A DNA stretch of 64,000 nucleotides from NCBI GenBank assembly GCA_963924555.1, contig OZ004584.1, positions 2,045,001 to 2,109,000 on the forward strand, given 5' to 3'. This document shows, one piece after another, positions 1 to 11,438 of the stretch; within the stretch, counting starts at the first letter, position 1; each line of letters begins with the position of its first letter. The notes beneath the pieces were generated by a model. The model did not search any database. It saw only the letters and a list, made by a program, of their open reading frames with translations, and had not been told where the DNA came from. The translations under genes were made by a program, and so were the position numbers. Source of the stretch: Crambe crambe (taxonomy: Eukaryota; Porifera; Demospongiae; Poecilosclerida; Crambeidae).

Positions 1-2620
1 ATATCTCAGAGATGATGAAGAACAGCCATCCCAAATTGCAATGCTTATTCGGGTTACAGTCAAAATTTTCTGAGTGAAAGAACGCTGAATGGTTTTCCAT
101 ACACTCTGCACACAAAATTCCAGTCCGTCCTGTTCTACAAACTAAATCATCAATTTCAAGGATCAACGAAGTGTTAGGAAGATGAAATTCCAGTTGGGTT
201 GACGTATTGCAGTATCTCCTCGGACACAAGGCTGACACTAGATCATTTTCCTTGCCATATTTGACTGATGAGTTCTCTCTCTTATAACCCATCCAGTAGC
301 CTCTCTTCAGCTTTCCCTGGAAAGTTGTTTGATTGCAATACAATATTCCTTTGTACCTGTTCTCTTCTGTATATCCAGAACACACACATGTTCCTTTTCT
401 ATCCTGTATTGTTTCATCAAAGACATACCCAGGAGGACACTCCTGCATTATGAATGGTATTAATGTTTCATTACTTCCTACACTGGATAAGGACAGGCTT
501 AAATTTCCTTTATCTCCAGGTCTTCCATACAGCTGGATCTTGTTATTATAATTGTTCACATATGCAGGATCTATGGCCACATTGGAATGTTTTGTGGTGA
601 GTCTAACTCGATATACTCTCACAACTTCATCATCGTAGTAGTTCACAACTGCAATGGGAAGTTCAGTTATATTTCCTGGAGTGATAGCCATGGGTTCAAT
701 CAGATTCTTTTTGATTTTAAACTCTAAGTCCTCTGCTCCAACTTTTTCACTTGCGTTATTTTTGGAAATGAAAGAAATGGGTTTTTGTCTTGAACTTTTT
801 TTTGTTTGATTCCCATTCCCAAAGTTTATGATGTGTTCACATGATTTGATTGAGTATATAAAAAAGGAGTCCACATGTGGGTCAGGCTCATTATCATGTG
901 TGTTGGGGTCATTCTCATGTGTGTTTGACTTATTCCCATCGGGTTCACATTCGGAGTCAACACAAATGTTTTTTCTAAATGTAAAAGTGATATTTGCATC
1001 TCCTTGATGAGGATTCGGATAATAAATGAAGCAGTTTTGCAGATATATATTCTTCAAGCCTTCAACCTGTTGTTGGTATAATGCACCACCTTCAACAGTT
1101 GCTGTGTTTCCCTCAAAAGAGAGATCAACATTCTCCTCAAGTTGGAGTTTTGAAAATCCAAAGAGACCTATTGCTCCACCATAATATCCAGTATTGCTAT
1201 TGAATATCATCGTGGTTCCATTTTTCATTGTGGCAATGCTGGATACCAGATACAGAGCAGTCCCCGAGTTTGCCACAAAACTCATATTTGATTTGAAAGT
1301 GATTTCGAATCCAACAGAGAAAAGTGACCCCTTTCCTCGTCTATATTTCCTATACTTGGGTTGATTTTTGACAATTTCGGTGAAACTAACAATTTCGTTC
1401 TTTTCAAAGGTGCAATTGTCCAGTGTTATTCTGGGTAATTTCCCTTTGCTGTTAAACGTCGAGAAGATGTGAGGCAATAGATACAGTGCTGAGCCATATC
1501 TTCCTCTATTATTTTTCCAACTGCAATCTGTAAACTCAATTTCATTGCTGTCAATCAATTTTGAAGCTTCTGCTTGACTGGAATAAATGAGCATTCCTCC
1601 ACCAAATGAGGCATTGTTGCCATTAAAGGAACAATTCATGAATTTTATCTTGTTGAATCTTAGCAAGATTTCATTAGAATGAAGCAAGTATCCGATATCA
1701 GCACCCCCACCACCTTTCCACCTGCAAGAATTGTACTCAAAGGTGCAATGTTTGACTGAAATTGTGTTACTTTGAGATGAGTTACTGATTGCAATGTTCA
1801 ATCCACCACCCCAGTATCTTGCATTGTTATGTTCAAAGACACAATCCTCTATTATTAAGGAAATATTACTTGTGTTGCCTTTCATGTGTATATTTAATCC
1901 ACCCCCATTCCCTAAGCTTATAAAAGTATCATCTTCAGCATAAGCAGAATTATTCCTGAACGTGCCATGTTTGATAGTTATTGATGAATTCGCACATGAT
2001 TCTCTCTCTGAATCGCAATTCAACTCGATATATACACCACCTCCACCATTTTGTGCATGTGATTCATTAATGTGACCATATTCAAATGTGCAATCGATGA
2101 TGTCCATTGAAGCAGAAGATTCGAGAATAGCCAGTCCCAAACCTTTACTATTGATCACTGAAGTATTGTATATTGAAATAGCAATACTGTTCTTGATTAC
2201 AATTCCACTGCTAAACTCAATGAACTGATTCTTTCGATCTGAGAAGTAGTAGATGCAGGTACCTCCACATCCATGTGCCTTTATGTTGAGGATAGAAACA
2301 GAGCTCACGTTCTCAAATTCAAGCCCAGCAGGTTCATTGCCACATTCAATGATGCTGTTGTCTTCTCCAATGATGAAAACAGCTTGCTTATCGGAAAATT
2401 TCAACTGGTATTCCAGTTTATGATTTCTTGATAGAAGATGAAGCATTAGCCTTTGAATGCTTGTATTACTTGCTAGTATGGACAAGTTCCTTCCTAGTGA
2501 GAGATCAGTTGACAAAGTATAAAATTCTGTGGAATTTATTTCCACATCTTCTGATAAAGCAGGAGAAACTGCAATGCATAGAATGAAGGTAGTGTACAGA
2601 CACAAGTTTGAGTTGCACAT
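1..2620 (-). CDS. A1: beta-helix/multi-TM receptor-like protein, 3' end outside window
   Basis: The start codon is at 2618-2620 on the minus strand and the frame stays open to the window edge, giving about 873 codons. It aligns without net indels to the complete gene at 29555-33448. Visible parts are a signal peptide (residues 1-23, MCNSNLCLYTTFILCIAVSP), an ectodomain of parallel beta-helix type with many NxS/T sites and GGGG/GGA turns, and the Cys-rich linker (CPPGY, CxC) up to the last residues before the first membrane helix. The membrane part lies left of position 1. The start is supported by the conserved signal peptide and a TATA box 73 bp upstream. Its function is not known; architecture suggests a cell-surface receptor or adhesion protein. 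Confidence 0.88.
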   Translation of the reverse strand, partial: MCNSNLCLYTTFILCIAVSPALSEDVEINSTEFYTLSTDLSLGRNLSILASNTSIQRLMLHLLSRNHKLEYQLKFSDKQAVFIIGEDNSIIECGNEPAGLEFENVSSVSILNIKAHGCGGTCIYYFSDRKNQFIEFSSGIVIKNSIAISIYNTSVINSKGLGLAILESSASMDIIDCTFEYGHINESHAQNGGGGVYIELNCDSERESCANSSITIKHGTFRNNSAYAEDDTFISLGNGGGLNIHMKGNTSNISLIIEDCVFEHNNARYWGGGLNIAISNSSQSNTISVKHCTFEYNSCRWKGGGGADIGYLLHSNEILLRFNKIKFMNCSFNGNNASFGGGMLIYSSQAEASKLIDSNEIEFTDCSWKNNRGRYGSALYLLPHIFSTFNSKGKLPRITLDNCTFEKNEIVSFTEIVKNQPKYRKYRRGKGSLFSVGFEITFKSNMSFVANSGTALYLVSSIATMKNGTTMIFNSNTGYYGGAIGLFGFSKLQLEENVDLSFEGNTATVEGGALYQQQVEGLKNIYLQNCFIYYPNPHQGDANITFTFRKNICVDSECEPDGNKSNTHENDPNTHDNEPDPHVDSFFIYSIKSCEHIINFGNGNQTKKSSRQKPISFISKNNASEKVGAEDLEFKIKKNLIEPMAITPGNITELPIAVVNYYDDEVVRVYRVRLTTKHSNVAIDPAYVNNYNNKIQLYGRPGDKGNLSLSLSSVGSNETLIPFIMQECPPGYVFDETIQDRKGTCVCSGYTEENRYKGILYCNQTTFQGKLKRGYWMGYKRENSSVKYGKENDLVSALCPRRYCNTSTQLEFHLPNTSLILEIDDLVCRTGRTGILCAECMENHSAFFHSENFDCNPNKHCNLGWLFFIISEI

Positions 2621-2692
2621 TTTCCCTCTCCTATGACTGTCTTATTAGTTAGGATGAGCATTAGCTGTGGCTGTAATTAAGCTTGTGTTCCA

Positions 2693-2700
2693 CTTTTATA
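2693..2700 (-). promoter_or_regulatory. TATA box of A1
   Basis: The minus strand reads TATAAAAG 73 bp before the A1 start. The same box stands at a similar distance before A2 (28212) and A3 (33521). No intron is apparent between box and start. Confidence 0.6.
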
Positions 2701-2927
2701 GTGAATTGCGGGAATGCTAACAGTAATTCCCTATGGTTTTGGAAAGTGCTATATTTACACAACAATGTGAATTGTGGACCTCAGAAATCCATGCACATGA
2801 TGTCTTTAGCTATCCCAAAGTGAACAGTTTATTATAGCATTTTAAAACGATTAGTAAATCCATATATGTAAAGTCTTAACCTTTATACCCTAAAAGGAAT
2901 TAATTGATAACGAGCAATTTTTGAAAG

Positions 2928-3200
2928 GAAATGCCACAGCCTGCATAGGGATACTCTTACAGCTTGTTTTAGTCTTATGAGTTGTTATTTTTTAAAAATT
3001 TAATGAAAGTATACATTGGCTGAATTGACTGACACAGACTGTTTATGCAAGCATCAATTCTCTCTAGCTATCAGTAGGAAACAGAGAGGATTTTATGATA
3101 ATATTATACGTAATATGTACCACAAACAGAGTGACACAGACTGTTTGTGCAAGCATCCATTCTCTAATTATCAGTTGGAAAACATGATAATTCATTATGT
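2928..3200 (-). repeat. B-type upstream block stranded behind A1
   Basis: From about 2928 the sequence matches the upstream region of B genes: the leader with 'gccacagcctgcatagg', the 'ttatgagttgtt' stretch, then two half-monomers containing 'gacacagactgttt' and 'gcaagcatc'. The matching B1 copy is 9980-10270. A2 lacks this block; its upstream sequence departs exactly after 'gcaatttttgaaa'. It is probably the remnant of a B gene promoter joined by recombination. The same block follows A3 at 33757-34040. Confidence 0.7.
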
Positions 3201-3299
3201 ATAATGTGTATAATTAATAATTATTACTACTGTATGTTGCATATTATGAAATAAGCAGGAAAAAAATTGTTTTTACAATAGTTATAACATGGGTGCCAG

Positions 3300-3373
3300 G
3301 GTTTTATGGATTATAAACAACCCAAGTCCCAAGGGCACAGCCCGAGGGTAAGGGTTGTTTATAATCCATAACC
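3300..3373. repeat. Short palindromic element
   Basis: Inverted arms 3300-3323 and 3352-3373 (starting 'ggttttatggatta' and ending 'taatccataacc') enclose a GC-richer loop with 'cccgaggg'. It resembles a small foldback MITE. Present in unit 2 at 34129-34202. Confidence 0.7.
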
Positions 3374-3896
3374 ATATTTGAACCTATGCTTTTATGTATG
3401 TAGATATGGATAGCTACATGTAGCTATGTATATAATGACCCTAGCTATATATAAATGATGGCAAAGAATTGCCGACTTAAGCGTCCATGCTGTGATAAAC
3501 TGGCACTAGGATCATTGAACATGACTGTACAGAAACTTAATCTCATTGGTTATTTATTATTATTAGCATCATTATATCCACCCACAGACACTTATAGTAA
3601 TCTTATTGGTTTATGTTAGCATTATGGTATCCACCAATCAGATTCATTTTTGTGAACTAGCTATAAAATGCAGATGCTTGGCATCTAGAGAGAGTCCTGC
3701 TTGAATTCGAATTATCTTTTGCTCTGTTCCCTCGGTCGAATACTCAACTTCTTGTTGTTCACTCTGTGACACATGCATTTCCCTGTTTCTTTGTTTTGTT
3801 AACCTCAGATTTGGGAAATGATGTAGCTACCAAATAAACAAGACGCTTTTTTGAATCAGCAAGAAAAGAGGAAAAAAATATTAACTATATCATGTG

Positions 3897-4381
3897 TAGT
3901 GTTTATATTATATACTAGCTAACATAATAATTATTATTTTTATGGATTTTCAGGCAGGCAGGGTGGGCTGAGTTGTTTGTATCTTCTCTGAAGTCTGTTC
4001 CATGGATCAGATGGCCCATCTGTTACTTTAGAAGATGCTGCTTGAGTGTGGGGGTGCTTGAGGGTTTTAAGCATAGCCAATAAGCATATACTATTTAGTT
4101 GCTGTTCTTGTTGTGTCTTTCTTTCTTTCTTTCTTTTTTGTTGTTGTTTTTTTGTTATATTTTTTGTTGTTGTTTAAAGTTTCTCAGTAACTTCATGTAT
4201 GTAGAGGGGAGTTCCATGCAGGGCTCAAGCAGCATCTTCTGAAGTAACAGATGGGCCAGCTGATCCATGGAACAGACTTCAGAGAAGATACAAACTGAAG
4301 ACAATTATTAAGATTCAACCCACCCTGCCTGCCTAAAAAATAATTAATATTATGCTAACTAGTGTTATAATATAAACACGA
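3897..4381. mobile_element. Foldback MITE with CAGGCAGG inner termini
   Basis: Arms of about 160 bp (3897-4060 and 4222-4381) are inverted copies, including 'caggcaggcagggtggg' at 3951 and its complement ending at 4334. The loop is T-rich (CTTT and GTTGTT runs). No coding capacity. Unit 2 copy at 34726-35224. Confidence 0.8.
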
Positions 4382-4629
4382 ACCTCACAGTTTGGATCAT
4401 CGATATTATAATATTAATTATGCATGTTGATCAGTTCCCAGTGCAGTCTAACTAGCCAGTGGCCTGAAATTTCGTGTTAATAATATACCCCTGCATGCAG
4501 CCATACCAGTAATTAGTATGAAATGAAATTGCATCAAAGCAACTTTGTAGCTAGCCTATAATATAGGCTCCCAACCATCGACATGGTTGGAATCTATATT
4601 GGGAGAGTTGAGTCAATCACTCCTTTTTG

Positions 4630-4865
4630 ATAAGCTCTGATCACCCCACAGACCCTGGAGTAGTTGAAACCCTGGGATAATTATTAGGCAATGCTGTTTT
4701 CATGTCCAGTTGAGCCACTCTCGTCCACCCTCTTGTGACTCCACCATACGACCTGGTCATGCCACAGTACACATGCATAGCATAGCCATTGGGGGTAGTG
4801 GCCTGGTTGGGCAGAGTGGATCGCAGCACATGAAGTTGCAGGATGACTTGGATTCAAATTTAACC
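4630..4865 (-). pseudogene. Fibrinogen-like exon relic
   Basis: The minus strand encodes NGYAMHVYCGMTRSYGGVT followed by RGWTRVAQLDM, resembling the 'VYCDMTRSxGGVTGGWMRV' signature of fibrinogen-like modules in sponge gene models (recalled, not searched). It stops after 62 codons with no downstream continuation and no clear splice partners. A related relic lies at 12761-12985 in the other orientation. It is probably an exon copied with the receptor cluster. Confidence 0.5.
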
Positions 4866-6126
4866 TTGATGCTTAACTTATCAGCATTGAGTTTCTTTGA
4901 TCATACAGTGCTACAAATTTCTATTTTGACTTATCAATGGAAGTGTTCAGATGACTTCATACAATTGGTAATATTAATCTCGATCACTAGTCAAGAGAAG
5001 AAGTCATTTGTATCAATTTTATACTCATTACTCCTTTGATATGACGAGCTGGACATTTCATCCAAATTATTTCCTACAGGTGGTGCTATTTCTTGGATCT
5101 AAATCTTGAAATATTAACAGAGGCAAATGTGAAGCAAGCAGACAACAAAATCACTGCAAATGCAATAATCTAAACATCGTGTTTGTACGTAGGTAGAGTG
5201 AGTTTCTTCTTAATGTTTATTCCAGACTTAAACGATGTTCTTTGGTAGCATATATTTATAGGTTCTCATCCATCTCTAGCATCTCACACTTTGCTTTGGC
5301 TTAGGCTTTAGTTCTTGTCCATTTCAACATGTATTCCAACATTTTATCAAGTATGGATGTAGCAGATCAGCATGGTGGCATTTGAAACTCTGCCACTTAA
5401 TGTGTGGACAGTGTGGTAACTGGTAAAGTACTGCTTTATACTTTGTGGTTATTTTATAAATAAGTCTCATACTGGGTTTACATTTTTCAGCATTCAGCAT
5501 ACCCCCTGCACTCTTAATTCTGTCAAGTAGCTACCGACTTTAAGGACTCATCATTGTCTTTCCATACACCATACTCACAAACAATTCAGGATTCTGTTAG
5601 GTTAAACTTCCAAAAGAAACCTTCTCCCTATTTGAAAGGTCAATTGACTCCCATTTGGGATTACATTTGCCCCTGAATATTATCAAAAGAGAATATAACA
5701 GGGTGTACCATTTGCCCCTTATAATAGCCCTGTTGTTTCTTTCCGCTTCTTATTGGCATACCTATGTAACAGGCTTTTCCAATGTGAGTTCAGATCAGTT
5801 GTAAATGAATCCCTGCTCCTTGTTTTCTTTGTAGAATTTGGCCCTTTAATATTTCGTTAAATTATAGCTCTTATCATGTGGAGATTATTCTCATGTCAGT
5901 TTGTTGTTGTTTTTTAACTATATTAGTAGCTATACTACCAACATCATCATTTATAAATCTCAACATGTGGCAGTGGTGGGATAGAAATACAAAATAAATT
6001 TCACAGTTTACATACATGATATGCGTACGTATATTATATATAATCATGATAAACAATGCAGTAATCTACAGTATCCATGCATTCTATAATAGTAATCTGG
6101 AGTAACCATTATTCTGTATTCTATAA
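4866..6126. other. Non-coding stretch downstream of broken B1
   Basis: I see no supportable gene. From 5558 it is the outer part of the inverted repeat shared with 17107-17645. Short frames here are not conserved between the two arms. Confidence 0.6.
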
Positions 6127-9100
6127 TTAGTAATGTATGGTATCCATCATTCTGTATTCTGCTTGTGAGATGGAAAATGAACGACAAGGATCAGGACTGT
6201 TAGTTTTTCTGGGTGAAAACTTTGAGTTTTTCAAATCTTTCAATTTGAGCATCATCTTTCTTATAATGTATATTGCTATGTATATTAGTGGAAGATAGAG
6301 AAGTATGATCTGCAGTGTGCTGGCTACATTGATATAATCCTGTTTGTCCAATGAATGGATGGTGTAGACTGATGATATTAAGTTGATGGTGGCAAGATTC
6401 AGGAATAAGAGACTATCCAAGACATTGTGTATAAATTTCCTGTATGGTGAAGCTATAGCATGGGCAGTTAGCATGACTGTGAGCAAAACTTGAACCAGAG
6501 TGTAAGATGTCGATAACTCATTCGTAAAAGAAAATATTGCCAAGGTGATGAAACGATACAAGAAATAGAGGCCAGAAAAGAACCTAAATTTATCCTTGAA
6601 GCTACTCTGAAAGCTATCAAAGAAAGGCTTGAATTTCTCCAGTGGAATGCAAGTACAAAGTAGTCTAGTTATTCGAGATTCACTTATCCCCAGCAGAGCA
6701 AACAGCTTGTAGCATAGCGGGTATGATAAAAGAATCAGCACAGGCACTATGCAGAGCACCAAAAGAATAAACAAACCAGGCAAAGCATAGCTGAGATGCT
6801 TTCCACGGAAGAAGTCTGATTCACCATTATAGAATGCAGCACTTCGCTTTATGTAAGTACCTGTCACATTACTTCCATATAAATGAACTGGTTTTAGCAA
6901 TAACAGTGATACTCTCGTACATTCTGAGTAGCATATGATCAAAAATCCAGATATTCCATTGATAATAGTTCCTTTGGCCGATGTGATGTTCACTTCCTTC
7001 TTGATCTTTTTACAGATTTTGTGCATACACCGAATGTTGAAGTATTTAGAGATGATAATCAATACAATGAGTAGTAGTGAGTATAATATTGTTATGTACT
7101 TGAAAGCCAACAGATCTAGTGTTGTTGCACTTTTCCATAGGCAGAATGACAGTCGATTGAGGGCAAAGAAGTTCAGATTAAAGATTCTGGTTAAGAACTT
7201 GTACACTTCTAGTGCATATTCTACGTGAGTTGGAAATTCAATGAAACTGCTTCCTTGAATTAACATCGTATCGGCTACTTGAACAAACAATATGAAACCA
7301 TTGATAGCTCCATTGGTTAGTGTAGTGTTTAAGTTCAGTGTTACAATGAAAAATATAGTGACTGGAATGATTTCTGAGAGGATATAGAACAACCATCCCC
7401 ATTTGCAGTCATTCACTGTTTCTTTGCATCCATAAACATCATTGTGATAGTGAGCAGCATAACCTTCTTTGCATAAACTGCAAAGTATTCCTCTACAAGA
7501 AGAGCCACATATCACATCTTCTAATTTTTTCATATAAGTAGTATTCGGTAAACTTTGAGTCTTTTTGTTGCATTGACCTCGAGGGCAGTATGAAAATAGC
7601 AGGTTCTCTTCCTTACCAAATCCATTATCATTGTAACCATCATATCCCATCCAGTAACCTCGAAGTAACAAAGCACTGAAGTTTTTGTCATTACAGCTTC
7701 GAATCCCTGAAAAATTTCCATTAGTAAGTGAAGAACAAGTGCACTGGCCATCAGCTAATGTTTGAGTGTGGTGATACCCAGGTGGACATTGCTGGATATT
7801 CACTACCATTGTGAATACGATCTCTCTAATGCTGACAGTTTCAAGAGTTAAATTAGCACTGTCGCCGTACTTCCCAAATAGTTTGATATTCTTATTCGAA
7901 GTGTAAGTGTATGCACTGTCAATTGATATGTTGGGATTATCAATTGACACATGATAAACAGGGGACACTTCGTGTGTTAAATCATCCACACTTTTGATCG
8001 GGAGTTGAAAGAGTTCGCCTGGTATAATCCATTCGTGGTGTTTCCCTGAAATTAACTTAGTTTCATTACTTGAGGTTGACAGATCATAAATATTTTCATC
8101 TACAAATGTGAAGTTGGCAATGCACTGAAAAATATCATCATATGCTGTTAAATTACAGTCGTATCCAGACATTGATTTATAGCATGGTAGAAGAGTTGCA
8201 GCAAATATAGAATGTCCAAAACTCACTGACTTGCTGCTGTTTCTCCCATGTGGACCTGCTGTGTTGTTTTCAAATATGAAAGTGATATTTCTATCGTTCA
8301 AATTTTTTTCCCCTTCATATTTTATAAAACATCTTTGAGAATATAAGAAGTACTTTAAGTCATAGATGTACTGGAATATTGCACCTCCTAATACAGTTGC
8401 TCTGTTATTTGTGAACTGAAATATTGAGTTATCTTGTATTTTTAAAGTAGAAGACCCGATCAAGAACATGGCACCACCATCGAAACCCGAATTGTCAACA
8501 AAGGTGATGTTTGAATTAGCTTCAAATTTAACATTCGAGTAGGTGAGGTACATTGCTGAATCTGTGTTATTATGGAATGTAATGCTTCCCTGGAGTGTTA
8601 AGTCATATCCAGATGCTGAAAAGCTTCCTCTCCCTCTGACATAGGATGCATTGTTTTTCTTTGACCCTATCCTGTAGTTGAGGTAATTATGCTCAATAAT
8701 ACAATCACTAAATTGTATTTGAGTATTCGGGTCGAAACTAGGTGATAGCCAGATCTGAGATGACATGTCAATGGCTGCTCCAATTTCAGCCACATTCCTT
8801 GACCAGTAGCAGTCTTTTAAGGAAATGTTATTCTTATTGCTCAGATTCAAGGAAGGAGTTGAAAAGATGCTAATTCCTCCTCCAAATTCAGCTTTATTTT
8901 CACAAAATCTGCAACTTTCAAATATTATGGAGTTATTCGTTGAAGGTTTTGTGGGAGAGAATAGGTATCCCACATTAGCACCTCCCCCAGCATGATCATG
9001 GCAAATATTATCATGAATTTCTGAATAATATTTTGTTACTGTGAGAATTATCTTGCACTGTTACATATAATCCTCTACCCCAAATTCCTGAATTCATTGT

Positions 9101-9964
9101 GAAGTTGCAGTTTATAACTTCCACTAAATTATCAGAGGAAGTATCAATGATGAAACACACACCACCTCCTCGTCCAAATCCTTGGATAAGAGTTTCTGTT
9201 TCTTCTATGTTGGGAGGTCCACTGATATACCCGGCTTTATTCTCAGAGAAAATACAGTTTTTAATATAATAATTACTGCTGCTTATGTTCCTGCCTTCAA
9301 AAGGACACATGCTATTCTTTGAAAACTTCCTTGGACCACAGTATGATATTTCAACATGCAGTCCAGAACCTCCAGGTTTCTCTTTAGATGTTGAATTGCT
9401 ACTCCCTTCATTTCCTTCAAACCTGCAGATTTCTATTTTCACTGTGCCATCATTATTGAACATTGTCAAGCCATTTCCCATGCTGTTGGCTATCGCAACT
9501 CTTTGGATAGTCACATCAGTACAGTTGAATATGTACATACTTGTCCTGAATTTAGACATATTTCCATTCTCTGATAGTGGCGCATCATGAAGAGCACTGC
9601 AACCTTGAAGTTGGATATTCTGCACAACTAAATCAGTTATGTTTTTAAACTGTAGTCCTGTTTTTTTCATCAAGTTTCTTTCACATTTCAACACAGTTGG
9701 TATTCCTTTCACTAAGATGGACTGCTTGTTAATGATAGAAATAACCCCTTCAAGTATGAATTCTTCAGAACAGAATTGAAGTGTAAAATTTCCACTGTCA
9801 AGGAACTCAATAGACGATACATTAGTGTGGTCTTCTGTGCAGTCTTGGCAACCATTTTCTTTCTCTTGTTCGTATGCACAAATGATTCTGTCATCATAGC
9901 AGCAACACAATGAGAGCAGTGCAATAGTAAGAACCACTATAGACACACAGCTTATGTACTGCAT
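6127..9964 (-). pseudogene. B1: beta-helix/9-TM receptor gene broken by an 8-bp deletion
   Basis: Two frames (9964-9011, 317 codons with signal peptide MQYISCVSIVVLTIALLSL; and 8973-6127, 948 codons) together cover the full B protein. Against B1' (40810 downward) eight bases are missing near 9012-9018, between ATCATGA and ATTTCTG, inside the ectodomain. The rest of the frame is open: beta-helix repeats, Cys-rich linker (CPPGYHH, CSLCKEGYAAH), nine membrane helices and a tail with YRMM. A single lesion in otherwise clean sequence suggests recent loss, an allele, or a sequence error. Confidence 0.85.
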
Positions 9965-10019
9965 CTTTATTTCTCAAAGAAAATGCCACAGCCTGCATAG
10001 GGCTCCTCAATTAATTTTA

Positions 10020-10027
10020 CTTTTATA
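10020..10027 (-). promoter_or_regulatory. TATA box of B1
   Basis: TATAAAAG on the minus strand, 55 bp before the B1 start, in a leader conserved with B2 ('gcaggctgt', 'gaaataaagatg'). Confidence 0.6.
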
Positions 10028-10084
10028 CTCTTATGCCTTGTTTTACTTTTATGAGTTGTTGTTTTTTAAACTATACAATTCAAA

Positions 10085-10275
10085 CCTTTATTGGCTTAAT
10101 TGACTGACATAAACAGTTTATGCAAGCATCAATTATATCTAATTATCAGTAGGAAACAGAGAAGGTCTCATGAATAATAATTATTATACGTAATACTTAC
10201 CACAAACAGAGTGACACAGACTATTCGTGCAAGCATCCATTCTCTAATTATCAGTTAGAAAACATCGTTATGAAC
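10085..10275 (-). repeat. Two upstream half-monomers at B1
   Basis: Minus-strand copies of the unit 'attagagaatggatgcttg' / 'cacaaacagtctgtgtca' lie about 120-300 bp upstream of B1. The same unit occurs behind A1 (3030-3185), upstream of B2 (13060-13130) and in the array at 10705-11285. Confidence 0.65.
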
Positions 10276-10704
10276 AATTTGCATATACTTATTCCTATTC
10301 TATATATTCCTATTCTATGATGATCAGAATTGTACCAGGGCCATAGGATGAAGCATCTGCAAGAAATAAAGTATCTGCCTCTTTTCATACATATAGATTC
10401 TATTTGAGAATTAAGGTTCCTAACTGTGTGAGTTCACCAGGTGATTGAATTAGTTATAAAATTTTATGTTTGGTTAATAATCAATACCTGATCTTTTAAA
10501 AGATGCAGTCAATGTAACCTCTTTTGTGTCTATTGCTAGTTTTCAATATCATCACCATTCAGCCAGTGGTTATCAAAATCTGGCTGTACACTGTAGCAGC
10601 AAAAGCAATCTGTGCACACAACATATTCAGGCCCTTTAAAAGGGTGGATGCAGAAAGCTACACTTTCAGTAGCAATACAGAAGTCAGATTGTTTCATGAC
10701 TGGA

Positions 10705-11285
10705 TCTCAATGAGATGTTTTCCTATTAATAATTAGAAAGAATAGATGCTTTCACAAACAGTCTGTTGTTATACACACTATATGATACAAATTACCAAAT
10801 CATTTCATGAAAATGTGCTCTCAATGAGATGTTTCCCTACTGAGACTAGATGCTTGTACCAAATTGTCTGCATCAATCCACTATGTACAATATGTTTTTG
10901 TTTTTTTCAAAAAATGTTCTCAATGAGATATTATGCTTTCGCTAACAGTCTGTTATACACACCATGTGTGATAGATACCAAATCATTTTCATAATAATGT
11001 GCTCTCAATGAAAATGTTTCCTACTGAGAATAGATGCTTGCACAAAATTAATGTCGATCCATTATACACACGATGTACAATATGCTGTTTCTTCAAAATG
11101 TTCTCAATGATATGTTCAATGGATGCTTTCACAAACAGTCTATTATACACTATTATTGCGATATACACATACGTAGATGAATTAGCAAGATGTTTCCATA
11201 AGATGCTCTCAATGAGATATTTACCTACTGATAATTAGAGAAAATGGATGTTTGCACAAACAGTCTGCGTCAATCCATCAAATAA
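10705..11285. repeat. Degenerate tandem array between divergent B promoters
   Basis: Six units of roughly 75-115 bp each begin with TCTCAATGA, near 10705, 10823, 10918, 11003, 11099 and 11207. Most contain 'gatgctttcacaaacag' followed by 'tctgttatacacac'. It sits between B1 (minus) and the B fragment/B2 (plus). Short frames across it are not genes. Unit 2 copy at 41547-42117. Confidence 0.7.
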
Positions 11286-11387
11286 AGACTTGAATTAGCT
11301 ATGTATTAACAAGTGCATATTAATTTTTGTGATAATAAAAATAAGATATCAGATTTGTGTAAATATACAAAAAAAACAAGCATAGAG

Positions 11388-11395
11388 TATAAAAC
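11388..11395 (+). promoter_or_regulatory. TATA box of the decayed B fragment
   Basis: TATAAAAC lies 51 bp before the remnant start at 11439, at the same spacing as in B2, and is followed by a recognisable leader ('actgcaggcagtgt'). Confidence 0.5.
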
Positions 11396-11438
11396 AAGAT
11401 TGAGGAACCCCACTGCAGGCAGTGTCAATTTCTTTATG

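Larger units (their letters stand above)
5558..10265 (-). repeat. Left arm of B1/B2 inverted duplication
   Basis: This arm carries B1 with its upstream and downstream flanks. The right arm is 13060-17645, ending with 'gtatggtgtatggaaag', the complement of 5560 onward. Arm identity is high in the gene and lower in the flanks. The spacer holds the repeat array and the decayed B fragment. Confidence 0.85.

Noticed and set aside
268..551. Plus-strand frames repeated at 25697-26049 and 31096-31379
   Set aside because: They are antisense to the Cys-rich linker of the A genes and follow its conservation.
3016..3204. Frame with repeated SDTDCLCKH peptide
   Set aside because: It arises from two copies of the upstream half-monomer and the A1/A3 versions end differently. 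Repeat DNA, not a gene.
6935..7228. Antisense frames over the B membrane region (also 16005-16298, 37812-38066, 45994-46287)
   Set aside because: Shadows of the membrane-domain coding strand with no independent start context.
10746..11238. Chain of short plus frames with repeated MRCFP-like peptides
   Set aside because: They are translations of the degenerate tandem array; frames break between units.
10705..11285. Possible CRISPR-like repeat array
   Set aside because: Units are degenerate, long and without constant spacers, in an intron-bearing animal genome.
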